DNA from: CAZCQP01 sp964500895
GTDB lineage: Bacteria; Bacillota; Clostridia; Lachnospirales; JAISER01
NCBI GenBank assembly: GCA_964500895.1
Contig: CAZCQP010000009.1
Location: forward strand, 1 to 64,000
Direction: 5' to 3'
Length of the DNA: 64,000 nucleotides
Shown here: positions 17,801-24,021 of the stretch, in pieces
How the letters are laid out: every line of letters begins with the position of its first letter
How positions within the stretch are numbered: the stretch's first letter is position 1
Translations under genes and position numbers: made by a program
Notes under the pieces: model-generated
What the model was told of the DNA's origin: nothing
Seen by the model: only the letters and a program-made list of their open reading frames with translations
Database searches by the model: none

Positions 17801-18553
17801 TTCCAAGCGCAAGTGGCGCAAACGGTGGTAGACGATGCCTTGGCTGCCCGGCTGAACTGGCAATATCCTCAGGCGGCTTTCACCAAACTGCCCACCAAGC
17901 TGTCCATCTCGGAAATTAAGCGGCTTTACCAGACGGAGCAGCAGGGCTGGGAAGGGGAAAGTTTGCTTGCCCCCGACCCCACAGTGAAGTGGCCGGCTTT
18001 TTACCAGCCATCGGAAGCAAGCATTGCGGGGGCACGGCTGGGTGCCCTCATCCACACGGTGATGGAGCGGCTGGACGTGCATGTACACACCACCACCGCC
18101 CACGTACAAGAGCTGGTGGCACGGCTCACCGCCCAGGGGGTGTTCACCCCAGAGGAAGGGGCCGCCATTCCCGTGGGCAAAATAGGCACTTTTGCTGCTA
18201 GCCCTCTGGCAGAACGGATGCGCCGAGCAGTGGCCATTCACAAGGAAACCCCGTTTGTTATGCGCCTTTCTGAAAGGGACATGCCGGGCCTAGGGGCGTT
18301 GCTGCCCCCGGAGGGTAGTGTGCTGTTTCACGGCATCATCGACTGCTTCTTTGAGGAAACCACCCCTAATGGCGAAACCCGGCTGGTGCTGGTGGACTAT
18401 AAATCCGACAAGGTGCGGGACGTAGCCGCCCTGAAAGAACGCTATGCCCTGCAGCTGGCCCTGTACAAAATGGCGCTGGAAAAGTGCCGGGGGGCGAAGG
18501 TGGCGGAATGCTTGCTGTATTTGTTTGCGTTGGATGGGGTGGTGGAGGTTTAG
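14813..18553 (+). CDS. addA: ATP-dependent helicase/nuclease subunit AddA
   Basis: 1246-aa UvrD-type helicase with a C-terminal RecB-like nuclease, the AddA subunit that processes double-strand breaks for recombination. Visible motifs are FTPEQTRAIT (Q motif), AAAGSGKTAVL (Walker A), VVTFTEAAASEM (Ia), FIDEYQDSN (Walker B), GDVKQSIYKFRRA (III), LMTIHKSKGLEFPVV (V) and MLYVALTRAKEKL (VI). The nuclease core is VLVDYKSDKV near the C-terminus (about 1190), with the upstream LIHTVMERLD block. The length is normal. The expected partner addB is not seen upstream or elsewhere in the window. GGAGCG precedes the ATG. Confidence 0.95.
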   Translation: MASRFTPEQTRAITTRGSDLLVSAAAGSGKTAVLIARLMSLIAPEDGATDPVDVDRLLVVTFTEAAASEMRQRLTNALFARLEETPEDDNLRRQLTLLHKAPISTIHAFCLDVIRRHFYLLDLEPGFRMADTIETQLIKNDVMGALFESLYAAEDEGFLNLVDSYGGRKTHDEQLGLLVERLHGFMCNAPWPEPWLLGHLEAFQEGTTTLNPWLGLVLEAVENGLAAVLDSIHTALSVANGPHGPVQYAPALLDDEALVNRLLSACPQGYDALYDAFQGLTHTALSRKKSSPDVWESHKDRVKEIRETEVKKALATLKSAYFFKPPALIREDLTQAFPAMDSLCRLTLAFHQAYQAEKKERNVADFNDLEHFCLQILLDQEASTPDNPVPSQEALALAQKFEAIFIDEYQDSNPIQELILSLVARHAPGNRFMVGDVKQSIYKFRRASPDIFLDKYRRFAAEHNIEGQRVDLSKNFRSRDTVLFGINCLFEQLMTERLGEVAYDHQAALHPGADFPMEAEGCSGQIPQTVSLLLAVDNESTDTDSPDILEEDETEEALSGAKLEAAMIAARIQAMVTGEPPLLVTDEHTRTLRPAEYRDVAILVRSVKGAAAVFTETFKAAGIPLMADESRGYYDGVEITTMLSLLQIIDNPKQDIPLLSVLRSPMFLFTPDELLTLRMAKPNGPFYDACLAVAEQQESPLSTKLAHFFTRLNGWRELAVYTPISDLIARLYADTGYEAMVGVLPGGAHRQANLTALKEKAAAYEETSYKGLFHFNRYMEKLLNAAQDEGNASIFAENQNVVRLMTIHKSKGLEFPVVFAAMLGKRFNAADEREQVLLHQKLGFGPVLVDVHQRVKTKTLAHKAVAYVLGKERLSEEMRMLYVALTRAKEKLFVTGSLKDLHKARSKWSRYVNLPAQTLPVHGLMQCGCFLDWVAMAMARHRSGDLLRKEDDSLSFTGHPGVWHHPAAFDVAIHTAQSLRFQEEAAQSAQTAAYAAFQAQVAQTVVDDALAARLNWQYPQAAFTKLPTKLSISEIKRLYQTEQQGWEGESLLAPDPTVKWPAFYQPSEASIAGARLGALIHTVMERLDVHVHTTTAHVQELVARLTAQGVFTPEEGAAIPVGKIGTFAASPLAERMRRAVAIHKETPFVMRLSERDMPGLGALLPPEGSVLFHGIIDCFFEETTPNGETRLVLVDYKSDKVRDVAALKERYALQLALYKMALEKCRGAKVAECLLYLFALDGVVEV

Positions 18554-18615
18554 GGGGAAGGCTAAATGAACAACATCGAATGGGCAAGAACATTTTATAT
18601 AAGGAGGGATGCGTT

Positions 18616-19401
18616 GTGTCTATTGCTGACTTAATTGTGCGAAAGTTTTTAGATGAAGCCACAACCCCAGTTGCAAAAGAAGTGGGAATTGGACTTGCAA
18701 ATATTGTTAATTTACTTTTTACGCCTTCTGAGTTTTTAAGAAAATACAAGGATATTCAGCTAGAGCATTTTTTTAATAAAATACACGAAGGCTTACTAGA
18801 GATACCGCCAGAAAACACTATCCCTCCATTGTTAACTATAGCTGGCCCTGCTCTTGAACATGTAGCAAAATTTGGTTTTAATGAATTTGATGAGGAACAC
18901 ATTCAAGATTTATTTGCAGAATTAATTGTAGCCTCAATGGATAAAAGTAAGATACCGCATATTCATCCCGCATTTGTTGAAATAATTAAACAACTTAGCA
19001 TTTACGATGCAATGCTTTTAAATAGTGGGTATTTTCATCTTGCTGACATGGATAAAATTTTTGGACGTAAGAATATTCCTCTTTGTGATCTAGTTTATCG
19101 AACAAAGGATACCAAAGAAATTGTAAGCTACATTGCAAGGGATTTTATTCATCCCGAACATACATGCCAATTGTTAAGCAGCGATGACTTTGTTTTTTGT
19201 ATTCAGAATCTTGTTAGACTCAATTTAGTAAATATTATAATAGATGATGAGATTCTGGATGGATTTTATGAAAATTATTTAACAGATGACCTTCTTTGCA
19301 GGTATGATACCATCGCTAACTTAGAACCAGGTATTATAAAGAAAAAATTATCTTTAACTGAGTTTGGTTTTGAATTTGTAAAGATTTGCACAAAACGATA
19401 A
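18616..19401 (+). CDS. DUF4393-like protein in an AT-rich island
   Basis: 261 aa from a GTG at 18616 preceded by AAGGAGG (8 nt); the longer frame overlaps addA. The sequence has the DUF4393 pattern: a helical start (VAKEVGIGLANIVNLLFTPS), then a conserved middle with PPLLTIAGPALEHVAKF and DLFAELIVASMDK. The family has no proven role; some members occur near mobile or defence genes. The coding sequence is clearly more AT-rich than addA and the MBL gene, which suggests horizontal gain. Its 3' end overlaps, antisense, the hydrophobic reading frame of small-peptide locus C. Confidence 0.78.
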   Translation: MSIADLIVRKFLDEATTPVAKEVGIGLANIVNLLFTPSEFLRKYKDIQLEHFFNKIHEGLLEIPPENTIPPLLTIAGPALEHVAKFGFNEFDEEHIQDLFAELIVASMDKSKIPHIHPAFVEIIKQLSIYDAMLLNSGYFHLADMDKIFGRKNIPLCDLVYRTKDTKEIVSYIARDFIHPEHTCQLLSSDDFVFCIQNLVRLNLVNIIIDDEILDGFYENYLTDDLLCRYDTIANLEPGIIKKKLSLTEFGFEFVKICTKR

Positions 19402-19468
19402 TAGAAAAAACGATAATAGAAATGGTAAACAAAATTAAATACACCACTTCAAACGTATCGTCATTCAA
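19334..19468 (-). CDS. Hydrophobic toxin-like reading frame of locus C, separated from its leader
   Basis: A 44-codon frame begins at a TTG (19468) and reads MNDDTFEVVYLILFTISIIV and onward. Its DNA from TTTGAAGTG through TTAATTTTGTTT matches locus A nearly base for base, so this is a relative of the locus A toxin. No ribosome site precedes the TTG. The promoter, leader and ATG for this locus lie about 95 bp upstream, beyond a palindrome. The 3' part runs antisense into the DUF4393 gene, so the original toxin end has been lost or replaced. Probably a disrupted copy. Confidence 0.5.
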   Translation of the reverse strand: MNDDTFEVVYLILFTISIIVFSIIVLCKSLQIQNQTQLKIIFSL

Positions 19469-19479
19469 CCAAAAATGAG

Positions 19480-19534
19480 CCATTCATTTAAAGGAAATGC
19501 AGGTGAAGCATCTGCATTTCCTTTAAATGAATGG
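19480..19534. repeat. Perfect 23-bp-arm palindrome inside locus C
   Basis: The arms begin CCATTCATTTAAAGG and end AATGCAG, with a 9-base loop. Outside them GTCGTTCAAC (minus strand) and GTTGAATGAC form a looser outer repeat, giving a palindromic block of about 90 bp. It lies between the start codon and the hydrophobic segment of locus C. A T-run (CATTTTTGG) follows on the minus strand, so it could also stop transcription. Confidence 0.75.
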
Positions 19535-19540
19535 TCTGAA

Positions 19541-19646
19541 TTAAAGTTGAACGACTGATGACATACACCCCACCTCCTTTCGGAGAGGGCCAAGCCACCC
19601 TGCAATATGCCTGGTTTCAGTATAACATACTGTCGAATTATGTCAA
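19541..19646 (-). promoter_or_regulatory. Promoter, leader and start of small-peptide locus C
   Basis: The minus strand carries TTGACA, 16 bp, TATACT (19646-19619). A leader resembling locus A follows (GGGTGGCTTGGCC, CCGAAAGGAGGTGG), then an ATG at 19564. Only seven codons (MSSVVQL) precede a TAA. The signals are intact, but the reading frame they serve now ends at the palindrome. Confidence 0.65.
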
Positions 19647-19664
19647 CAAAGTATTCAAAGTGGC

Positions 19665-19704
19665 ACAAAAAGGCATGACAACGATTTACTTTTGTCATGC
19701 CTTT
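19665..19704 (-). terminator. Terminator of the MBL-fold gene
   Basis: AAAGGCATGACA and its complement form a 12-bp stem around a 12-base loop, followed by T-rich sequence on the minus strand, 12 bp after the hydrolase stop. Confidence 0.85.
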
Positions 19705-19715
19705 GTCTTTTCCTC

Positions 19716-20438
19716 TTAAATTTCCGTCTGCTCGCCAGCCGTCTGCCAGCGCACGTAGCGTGCCCCCTTGGCCTGGGCCACGTCCTGGAAGGCATCCAGC
19801 TTGGAGAACTTTCCCCAGAAATGCATAGGGGCAAACAGGCCTGTCTTCACCGCATCCAAAAACTGGGTGGCCCCCCGCATGTAGTCCGCTCCCAGCCGTG
19901 GGTCCAGGGGGAACATGGCCACGTCCACGGCAGACACTTCCCGGGCCACCAAAGCCAGCTCCTTCAAAAAAGCCGCTTCATACCCAGCCGCTTCCTCCGC
20001 CGGGCATTCCTCGTTCCAGTGCCAGTTGTTCAAGTCTCCAGCGTGGAAGATGGTTTTGCCCCCGGCTTCCACGTAAAAGGAAACCCCTTGGTCTGTGGAA
20101 CCATAAGTACGCAAAGTGATAATCCCCAAAGTCACCTGCTGCCCCGGTTCCACGTACTGCACCTGGCCCAAGGTTTCGGGCACCATGGGCGCAATGTCCT
20201 TGGAAAGCACCAACGTCACTTGAGGGTTGGCTTTGGCGTAGGTGAGCACCACCGGGTCGAAGTGGTCGCCGTGGTTGTGGCTGGCAAAGATGTAAAAGGG
20301 CTTGCCACTGCGCAACTGTTCCTCCACCAGGGGAGCCGTTTCCTTGGCCTTGCCGTGGCTTTGGTCATAATCAAAAAGCAGCGCCACCTGGTCATCGTAG
20401 AGCAAAAAACCGCTGTGGTGCAAATAACACAACACCAT
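19716..20438 (-). CDS. MBL-fold metal-dependent hydrolase (UlaG-like)
   Basis: 240 aa from the ATG at 20438, which has AAAGGAGG 8 nt upstream. The metallo-beta-lactamase fold shows FASHNHGDHFDP (HxHxDH, metal site), FHAGDLNNWHW (bridging Asp) and a late His in FAPMHFWGKF. The short, single-domain form and the HHSGFLL start resemble UlaG-type lactonases and related predicted hydrolases. The substrate is unknown. It lies after glyA on the same strand, separated by a repeat element, and ends at a clear terminator. Confidence 0.85.
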   Translation of the reverse strand: MVLCYLHHSGFLLYDDQVALLFDYDQSHGKAKETAPLVEEQLRSGKPFYIFASHNHGDHFDPVVLTYAKANPQVTLVLSKDIAPMVPETLGQVQYVEPGQQVTLGIITLRTYGSTDQGVSFYVEAGGKTIFHAGDLNNWHWNEECPAEEAAGYEAAFLKELALVAREVSAVDVAMFPLDPRLGADYMRGATQFLDAVKTGLFAPMHFWGKFSKLDAFQDVAQAKGARYVRWQTAGEQTEI

Positions 20439-20473
20439 GTAAAAGCCACCTCCTTTAATCAACAATGATCAAA

Positions 20474-20561
20474 CCTCGGGGCATTGCCCCGAACCCCAAC
20501 CGCTTTTTGTAAAAAGCTTTTTGAAGGGCGTGGGAAACTTTTTCCTGGAAAAGTTTCCCAC
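20474..20561. repeat. Dispersed intergenic element, copy 1
   Basis: CTCGGGGC-ATT-GCCCCGA hairpin, a CCCCAACC spacer, an AAAAAGCTTTTT palindrome, then GTGGGAAACTTTT with its complement around CCTGG. The same order recurs at 48063-48157, and the last parts at 38620-38668. In this copy the T-rich side faces plus although both neighbours are minus-strand genes. Confidence 0.7.
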
Positions 20562-20575
20562 AGTTTGCTTTATTT

Positions 20576-21811
20576 TTAGTACAGCGGGTACTTATCTGTC
20601 AACGCCCGCACCTTTTTGGCTGCTTCTGCCTTGTTCTTCTCGTAGTCTTTCACCACCATGGCCATAATATCCGCAATTTCGGCCATGTCTGCTTCCTTCA
20701 TGCCCCGGGTGGTCATGGCTGGGGTGCCAATGCGCAGCCCACTGGTGACCATGGGGCTTTGGGTATCAAAAGGCACCGTGTTTTTGTTGGCGGTAACCCC
20801 CACTTCATCCAGCCGGTGCTGCATCTCCTTGCCCGTTTGCTCAAAGTTGCGCAAGTCCAGCAAGAGCAAATGGTTGTCTGTACCGCCAGACACCAGGTTG
20901 AAGCCGTGGCCAAGCAACGCATCCCCCAAGGCCTTGGCGTTTTTCACCACCTGCTGCATGTACAGTTTAAAGTCTTCACCCTGGGCTTCTTTAAAAGCCA
21001 CAGCCTTGGCTGCAATCACGTGCATCAGCGGCCCGCCCTGGGTGCCGGGAAAAATGGCTTTGTCCATCTTCTGGGCCAGTTCCTGCTTACACAAAATGAG
21101 GCCGCCCCGAGGGCCACGCAAGGTTTTATGGGTGGTGCTGGTGACCACATGGGCATGGGCCACCGGGTCTGGGTGCAAGCCAGTGGCCACAAGGCCTGCA
21201 ATATGGGCCATGTCCACCATCAGGATGGCCCCCACGTCCTGGGCAATTTGCCCAAAGCGCTGGAAATCGATGGCACGTGGGTAGGCGCTGGCCCCCGCCA
21301 CGATGATTTTAGGTTTATGGGTTTTGGCCAGGGCTTCCACCTGGTCATAGTCTATGGTGCAGGTTTCCGGGTTCACCCCGTACGCCACAAAGTTATAGGT
21401 CATGCCGGAGAAATTCACCGGGCTGCCGTGGGTTAAGTGGCCGCCGTGGGACAAGTTCATGCCCATCACCGTATCCCCCGGAGACAACAGGCTAAAATAC
21501 ACCGCCGTGTTGGCCTGGGCACCGGAATGGGGCTGGACGTTGGCATGGTCTGCACCAAACAGCGCCTTTGCCCGGTTAATGGCCAGTGTTTCCGCCACGT
21601 CCACTTCCTCGCAGCCGCCGTAATACCGCTTACCAGGGTAACCCTCGGCATATTTATTGGTCAGCCAGGAGCCCATGGCGGCCATCACCGCCGGTGACAC
21701 AAAGTTTTCAGAGGCAATCAGTTCAATGTTACGCTTCTGGCGGGCAAGCTCTTGGGTAAGCGCCTGGGCCAGCTCTGGGTCTGTTGCTTTTACCGCATTC
21801 AAATCGTACAT
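20576..21811 (-). CDS. glyA: Serine hydroxymethyltransferase
   Basis: 411-aa PLP enzyme that interconverts serine and glycine with tetrahydrofolate, supplying one-carbon units. Visible marks are IELIASENFVSPAVMAA, the YAEGYPGKRYYGGCE block, MVDMAHIAGLVA, and TSTTHKTLRGPRGG with the PLP Lys. The length is normal. Upstream is a promoter that shares its -35 position with the divergent thrE-like promoter. With kbl and tdh this gives the cell a route from threonine to glycine to serine. Confidence 0.97.
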   Translation of the reverse strand: MYDLNAVKATDPELAQALTQELARQKRNIELIASENFVSPAVMAAMGSWLTNKYAEGYPGKRYYGGCEEVDVAETLAINRAKALFGADHANVQPHSGAQANTAVYFSLLSPGDTVMGMNLSHGGHLTHGSPVNFSGMTYNFVAYGVNPETCTIDYDQVEALAKTHKPKIIVAGASAYPRAIDFQRFGQIAQDVGAILMVDMAHIAGLVATGLHPDPVAHAHVVTSTTHKTLRGPRGGLILCKQELAQKMDKAIFPGTQGGPLMHVIAAKAVAFKEAQGEDFKLYMQQVVKNAKALGDALLGHGFNLVSGGTDNHLLLLDLRNFEQTGKEMQHRLDEVGVTANKNTVPFDTQSPMVTSGLRIGTPAMTTRGMKEADMAEIADIMAMVVKDYEKNKAEAAKKVRALTDKYPLY

Positions 21812-21850
21812 GGCAAACGTCCTTCCTAATCCTTATCCTTTTCCTTATGC

Positions 21851-21903
21851 ATTATATTGTAAGCAGTGTTTACTTGACAATGCATCGGCACCCATTATAT
21901 CAT
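21851..21903. promoter_or_regulatory. Overlapping divergent promoters of glyA and the ThrE-type genes
   Basis: Minus strand: TTGTCA at 21880-21875, 18 bp, TATAAT at 21856-21851, for glyA. Plus strand: TTGACA at 21874-21879, 18 bp, TATCAT at 21898-21903, for the exporter. The two -35 hexamers occupy the same DNA, so polymerase could use only one promoter at a time. Confidence 0.7.
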
Positions 21904-21929
21904 ATTCATAGGAAGGAAGGCAAATTGAG

Positions 21930-22712
21930 ATGAACATTAATCAAGCATTGGAAATGGCCGTCTTCGCCGGTGAAGTGATGCTTTCTAGCGGGGCTGAAAC
22001 CGCCCGGGTGGAGGACACCATGGAGCGGATTTTAAGCCGCTATCCCGGGGTGCGTGTGGAAGTAATGGCCACCCCCACCGGCATTCAAGCCACCCTGTAC
22101 CAAGAAGGGGAAGGCATGTGTACCCTGGTGCGCCGGGTGAAAACCCACAGCTTTCATATGGGGAAAATCGCCATGGTTAACGCCTTGTCCCGGTCCTTTG
22201 TGGAAGGCTGCCTTACCATCGAAGAAGCGCTTCAACAGCTACAAAATATACAAAAGCAACCGCCCTACAGCAACAAACTTCGCATTGTGGCGTCCGGTGT
22301 GGCCTGCATGTGCTTCACCTACACCCTAGGGGGAAGCCTATTGGCCAGCGCCATTTCCGGGGCAGTGGGGCTGGTTTTATTTTATTGCGTCCTGTTCATG
22401 GGCAAGCACCGGATTAACAGCGTGCTGCTGAACCTGGCTGGGGGCGGGATTATTGCCCTTATGGTTCTACCCACCATCAACCTTTTCCCCTACGTACTAC
22501 CCGGGCTGGATAAAATCATTGCCGGCTCTATCATCCCCTTGATTCCCGGGGTGGGCTTCACCAACGCCATCCGGGACGTGCTGGGAGGCAACTACTTATC
22601 GGGCACCAGCCGCCTTCTGGATGCGGTACTGGTCGCCGTGTGCATTGCCAGCGGCATTGGCTGCGTCATGACCGCCTGGATTTCTTTCTTCGGGGGGGTG
22701 CTTATTGTATGA
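21930..22712 (+). CDS. Threonine/serine exporter, ThrE N-terminal half (DUF1212)
   Basis: 260 aa. The first about 100 residues are cytosolic, with the DUF1212 motif SSGAETARVEDTMERI and a TPTGIQATLY strand. Five or so membrane helices follow (from about 115), including GVGFTNAIRDVLGGNYLSG. In Firmicutes the ThrE exporter is commonly split into this half and a small partner, and the partner follows here with a 4-bp ATGA overlap. It likely exports threonine or serine with proton exchange. Confidence 0.88.
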   Translation: MNINQALEMAVFAGEVMLSSGAETARVEDTMERILSRYPGVRVEVMATPTGIQATLYQEGEGMCTLVRRVKTHSFHMGKIAMVNALSRSFVEGCLTIEEALQQLQNIQKQPPYSNKLRIVASGVACMCFTYTLGGSLLASAISGAVGLVLFYCVLFMGKHRINSVLLNLAGGGIIALMVLPTINLFPYVLPGLDKIIAGSIIPLIPGVGFTNAIRDVLGGNYLSGTSRLLDAVLVAVCIASGIGCVMTAWISFFGGVLIV

Positions 22713-23167
22713 TGCTGCAAGTGTTTATGGCCTTTTGGGGCACCCTGGGCATCGCCGTGTTGTTTAACGTCCCAAAGGTAGAACTGCTGCCCTGTGGCTT
22801 TATTGGGGGCGTAAGCTGGTTGGTGTACTTGTTGTTCATTGAAGGGGGAAGTTCTTCGGTGGTGGCCACTTATGGTGCTACGGTGGTGGTGGCCGCTTTA
22901 AGCCGTACCTTGAGTTACCACCGAAAAGTACCCTCCACGGTGTTTCTCATCTCTGCCATTGTACCCCTTGTACCCGGCGCCCTCATCTTTGCCGCCATGC
23001 AAAGCATCATCACCGGAGATATGATTGATGCCGCCAACCAAAGCACCCTGACCGTGAAAATTGCGGGCGTCATCGGCCTTGGCATCATTTCCGCGCTGTC
23101 TTTGCCCACCCGCTGGTTTAGCCCCAGAGTTAAAAAAAACGTTGACAGGAAGGATGGGGCGTTGTAA
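22709..23167 (+). CDS. Threonine/serine exporter, small ThrE C-terminal half (DUF3815/ThrE_2)
   Basis: 152-aa, very hydrophobic protein with about four to five membrane helices and the family segment VPSTVFLISAIVPLVPGA. The start is the ATG at 22709, whose ATGA overlaps the upstream stop; this coupling and the domain match choose it over the longer frame. With the preceding gene it rebuilds a full ThrE-like carrier. It ends just before the 3' box of small-peptide locus B, which runs the other way. Confidence 0.87.
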   Translation: MMLQVFMAFWGTLGIAVLFNVPKVELLPCGFIGGVSWLVYLLFIEGGSSSVVATYGATVVVAALSRTLSYHRKVPSTVFLISAIVPLVPGALIFAAMQSIITGDMIDAANQSTLTVKIAGVIGLGIISALSLPTRWFSPRVKKNVDRKDGAL

Positions 23168-23174
23168 ACTGGAA

Positions 23175-23292
23175 ATAGAAAAAGGGAGTGCTGGTAACAC
23201 TCCCCTCGGCGTACTGCTTGACGGTATGGCCTATGTTTAATATGTTGCATTAAAATAAGCCACAGAACCTGTCGTAAAGGGGTGGCTTATTT
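23175..23292 (-). other. Structured 3' region of locus B: hairpin plus conserved box and terminator
   Basis: On the minus strand, AATAAGCCACCCC pairs with the later GTGGCTTATT (23292-23252). Then follow GGCCATACCGTCAAGCAGTA (identical to locus A over these 20 bases) and GGGAGTG-N7-CACTCCC-TTTTTCTAT. This is the same arrangement as at 13974-14090, and the tail can also terminate transcription. Confidence 0.65.
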
Positions 23293-23355
23293 GTTTCTTG
23301 TGCTGTATGTAACAAGTATGGAAATGGCAAAAAGAACTAGAACTAGAGCTGTCAC
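23287..23355 (-). CDS. Small hydrophobic peptide, type I toxin-like (locus B)
   Basis: A 22-codon frame starts at GTG (23355), six bases after GGCGGGTGA, exactly the spacing of locus A. The peptide opens MTALVLVLFAISILV and ends TYSTRNK: one membrane helix, then a polar basic tail with the same Thr-Tyr as locus A. The stop lies in a hairpin as in locus A. No clear promoter is seen upstream, so the copy may be silent or read from an upstream start. Confidence 0.55.
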   Translation of the reverse strand: MTALVLVLFAISILVTYSTRNK

Positions 23356-23465
23356 ATATTGTCACCCGCCCATTGCAAAACAGTTTGGAAATATAAAAGG
23401 AGTGCTGCGAACACTGCCTTTGCATTGCCCTCCAACAAGCAGCTCTCGTGCATTATCTGTAATAT

Positions 23466-23478
23466 GTACATCATGTAC
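23466..23478. promoter_or_regulatory. GTAC-N5-GTAC dyad, left edge of phage-like cassette
   Basis: GTAC-ATCAT-GTAC, the same form as the two dyads in the divergent control region at 25656-25695. It lies after the stop of the sigma-like gene. Confidence 0.4.
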
Positions 23479-23529
23479 CATTTAACCCCGTACAATTCCC
23501 CTTGCAGAACCCGCACTTTTTGCTTTTCA

Positions 23530-23997
23530 TCACTTACCTTCCGACATGTCCATAAGCACCAACCTTGTCCCCCACCCGCTTTGCTGCTCCATCGCTCTGC
23601 GTACGTCTGCATACCGACGCACTGCCTCCCCGTGCAGCTCACTTGTATAGGTATAGCAATAACCCAAAATGTTGGCGGTTTCATCCAGGCTTTTCCTCTG
23701 AAAATAGTGCAAATACAGCAACCTGGAAAACGGCTGCCCCACCTGCGCAATAGCAGCCTCAGCCTTCATGCGGTCCTGCAACACCTTGCGAAAAGCATGG
23801 GCATAGGCTTCCTCCGCCTTCAGCAGCTCCCGATACAACAAAGCCGATTGCGCCCCTTGGCCTTCATATGCTTTTTTTGCCGCCTGGGCTATCTTGTCTA
23901 GGGTGCGTTCCTGTTCTTCTAACATTGCCCCGGCAATACCCAATGCTTTCAACTCATTTTTTGCCGATATGGCGGCATCCCTTACGCTTTTATCCAT
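23530..23997 (-). CDS. Phage-type sigma-70 region 4-like protein
   Basis: 155 aa from the ATG at 23997 (GGAGGG upstream). The N-terminal two thirds are predicted coiled helix (EEQERTLDKIAQAAKKAYEG). Near the C-terminus a short HTH-like segment, LLYLHYFQRKSLDETANILG then SELHGEAVRRYADV, resembles the sigma region 4-like domain of small phage transcription regulators (DUF1492/ArpU type). It follows the DUF927 gene by 24 bp on the same strand. It probably controls late or excision functions of an element that is otherwise lost. Confidence 0.6.
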   Translation of the reverse strand: MDKSVRDAAISAKNELKALGIAGAMLEEQERTLDKIAQAAKKAYEGQGAQSALLYRELLKAEEAYAHAFRKVLQDRMKAEAAIAQVGQPFSRLLYLHYFQRKSLDETANILGYCYTYTSELHGEAVRRYADVRRAMEQQSGWGTRLVLMDMSEGK

Positions 23998-24021
23998 GCT
24001 CAACCCTCCAAAAATGTACAT

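Noticed and set aside
19465..19698. 77-codon minus frame over locus C
   Set aside because: It begins inside the MBL terminator and runs through the promoter and palindrome; the promoter reading explains the sequence better.
23352..23750. 132-codon minus frame overlapping the sigma-like gene
   Set aside because: Shadow in another frame; its Cys- and Trp-rich text has no family look, and the frame ending at 23530 has the ribosome site and HTH features.
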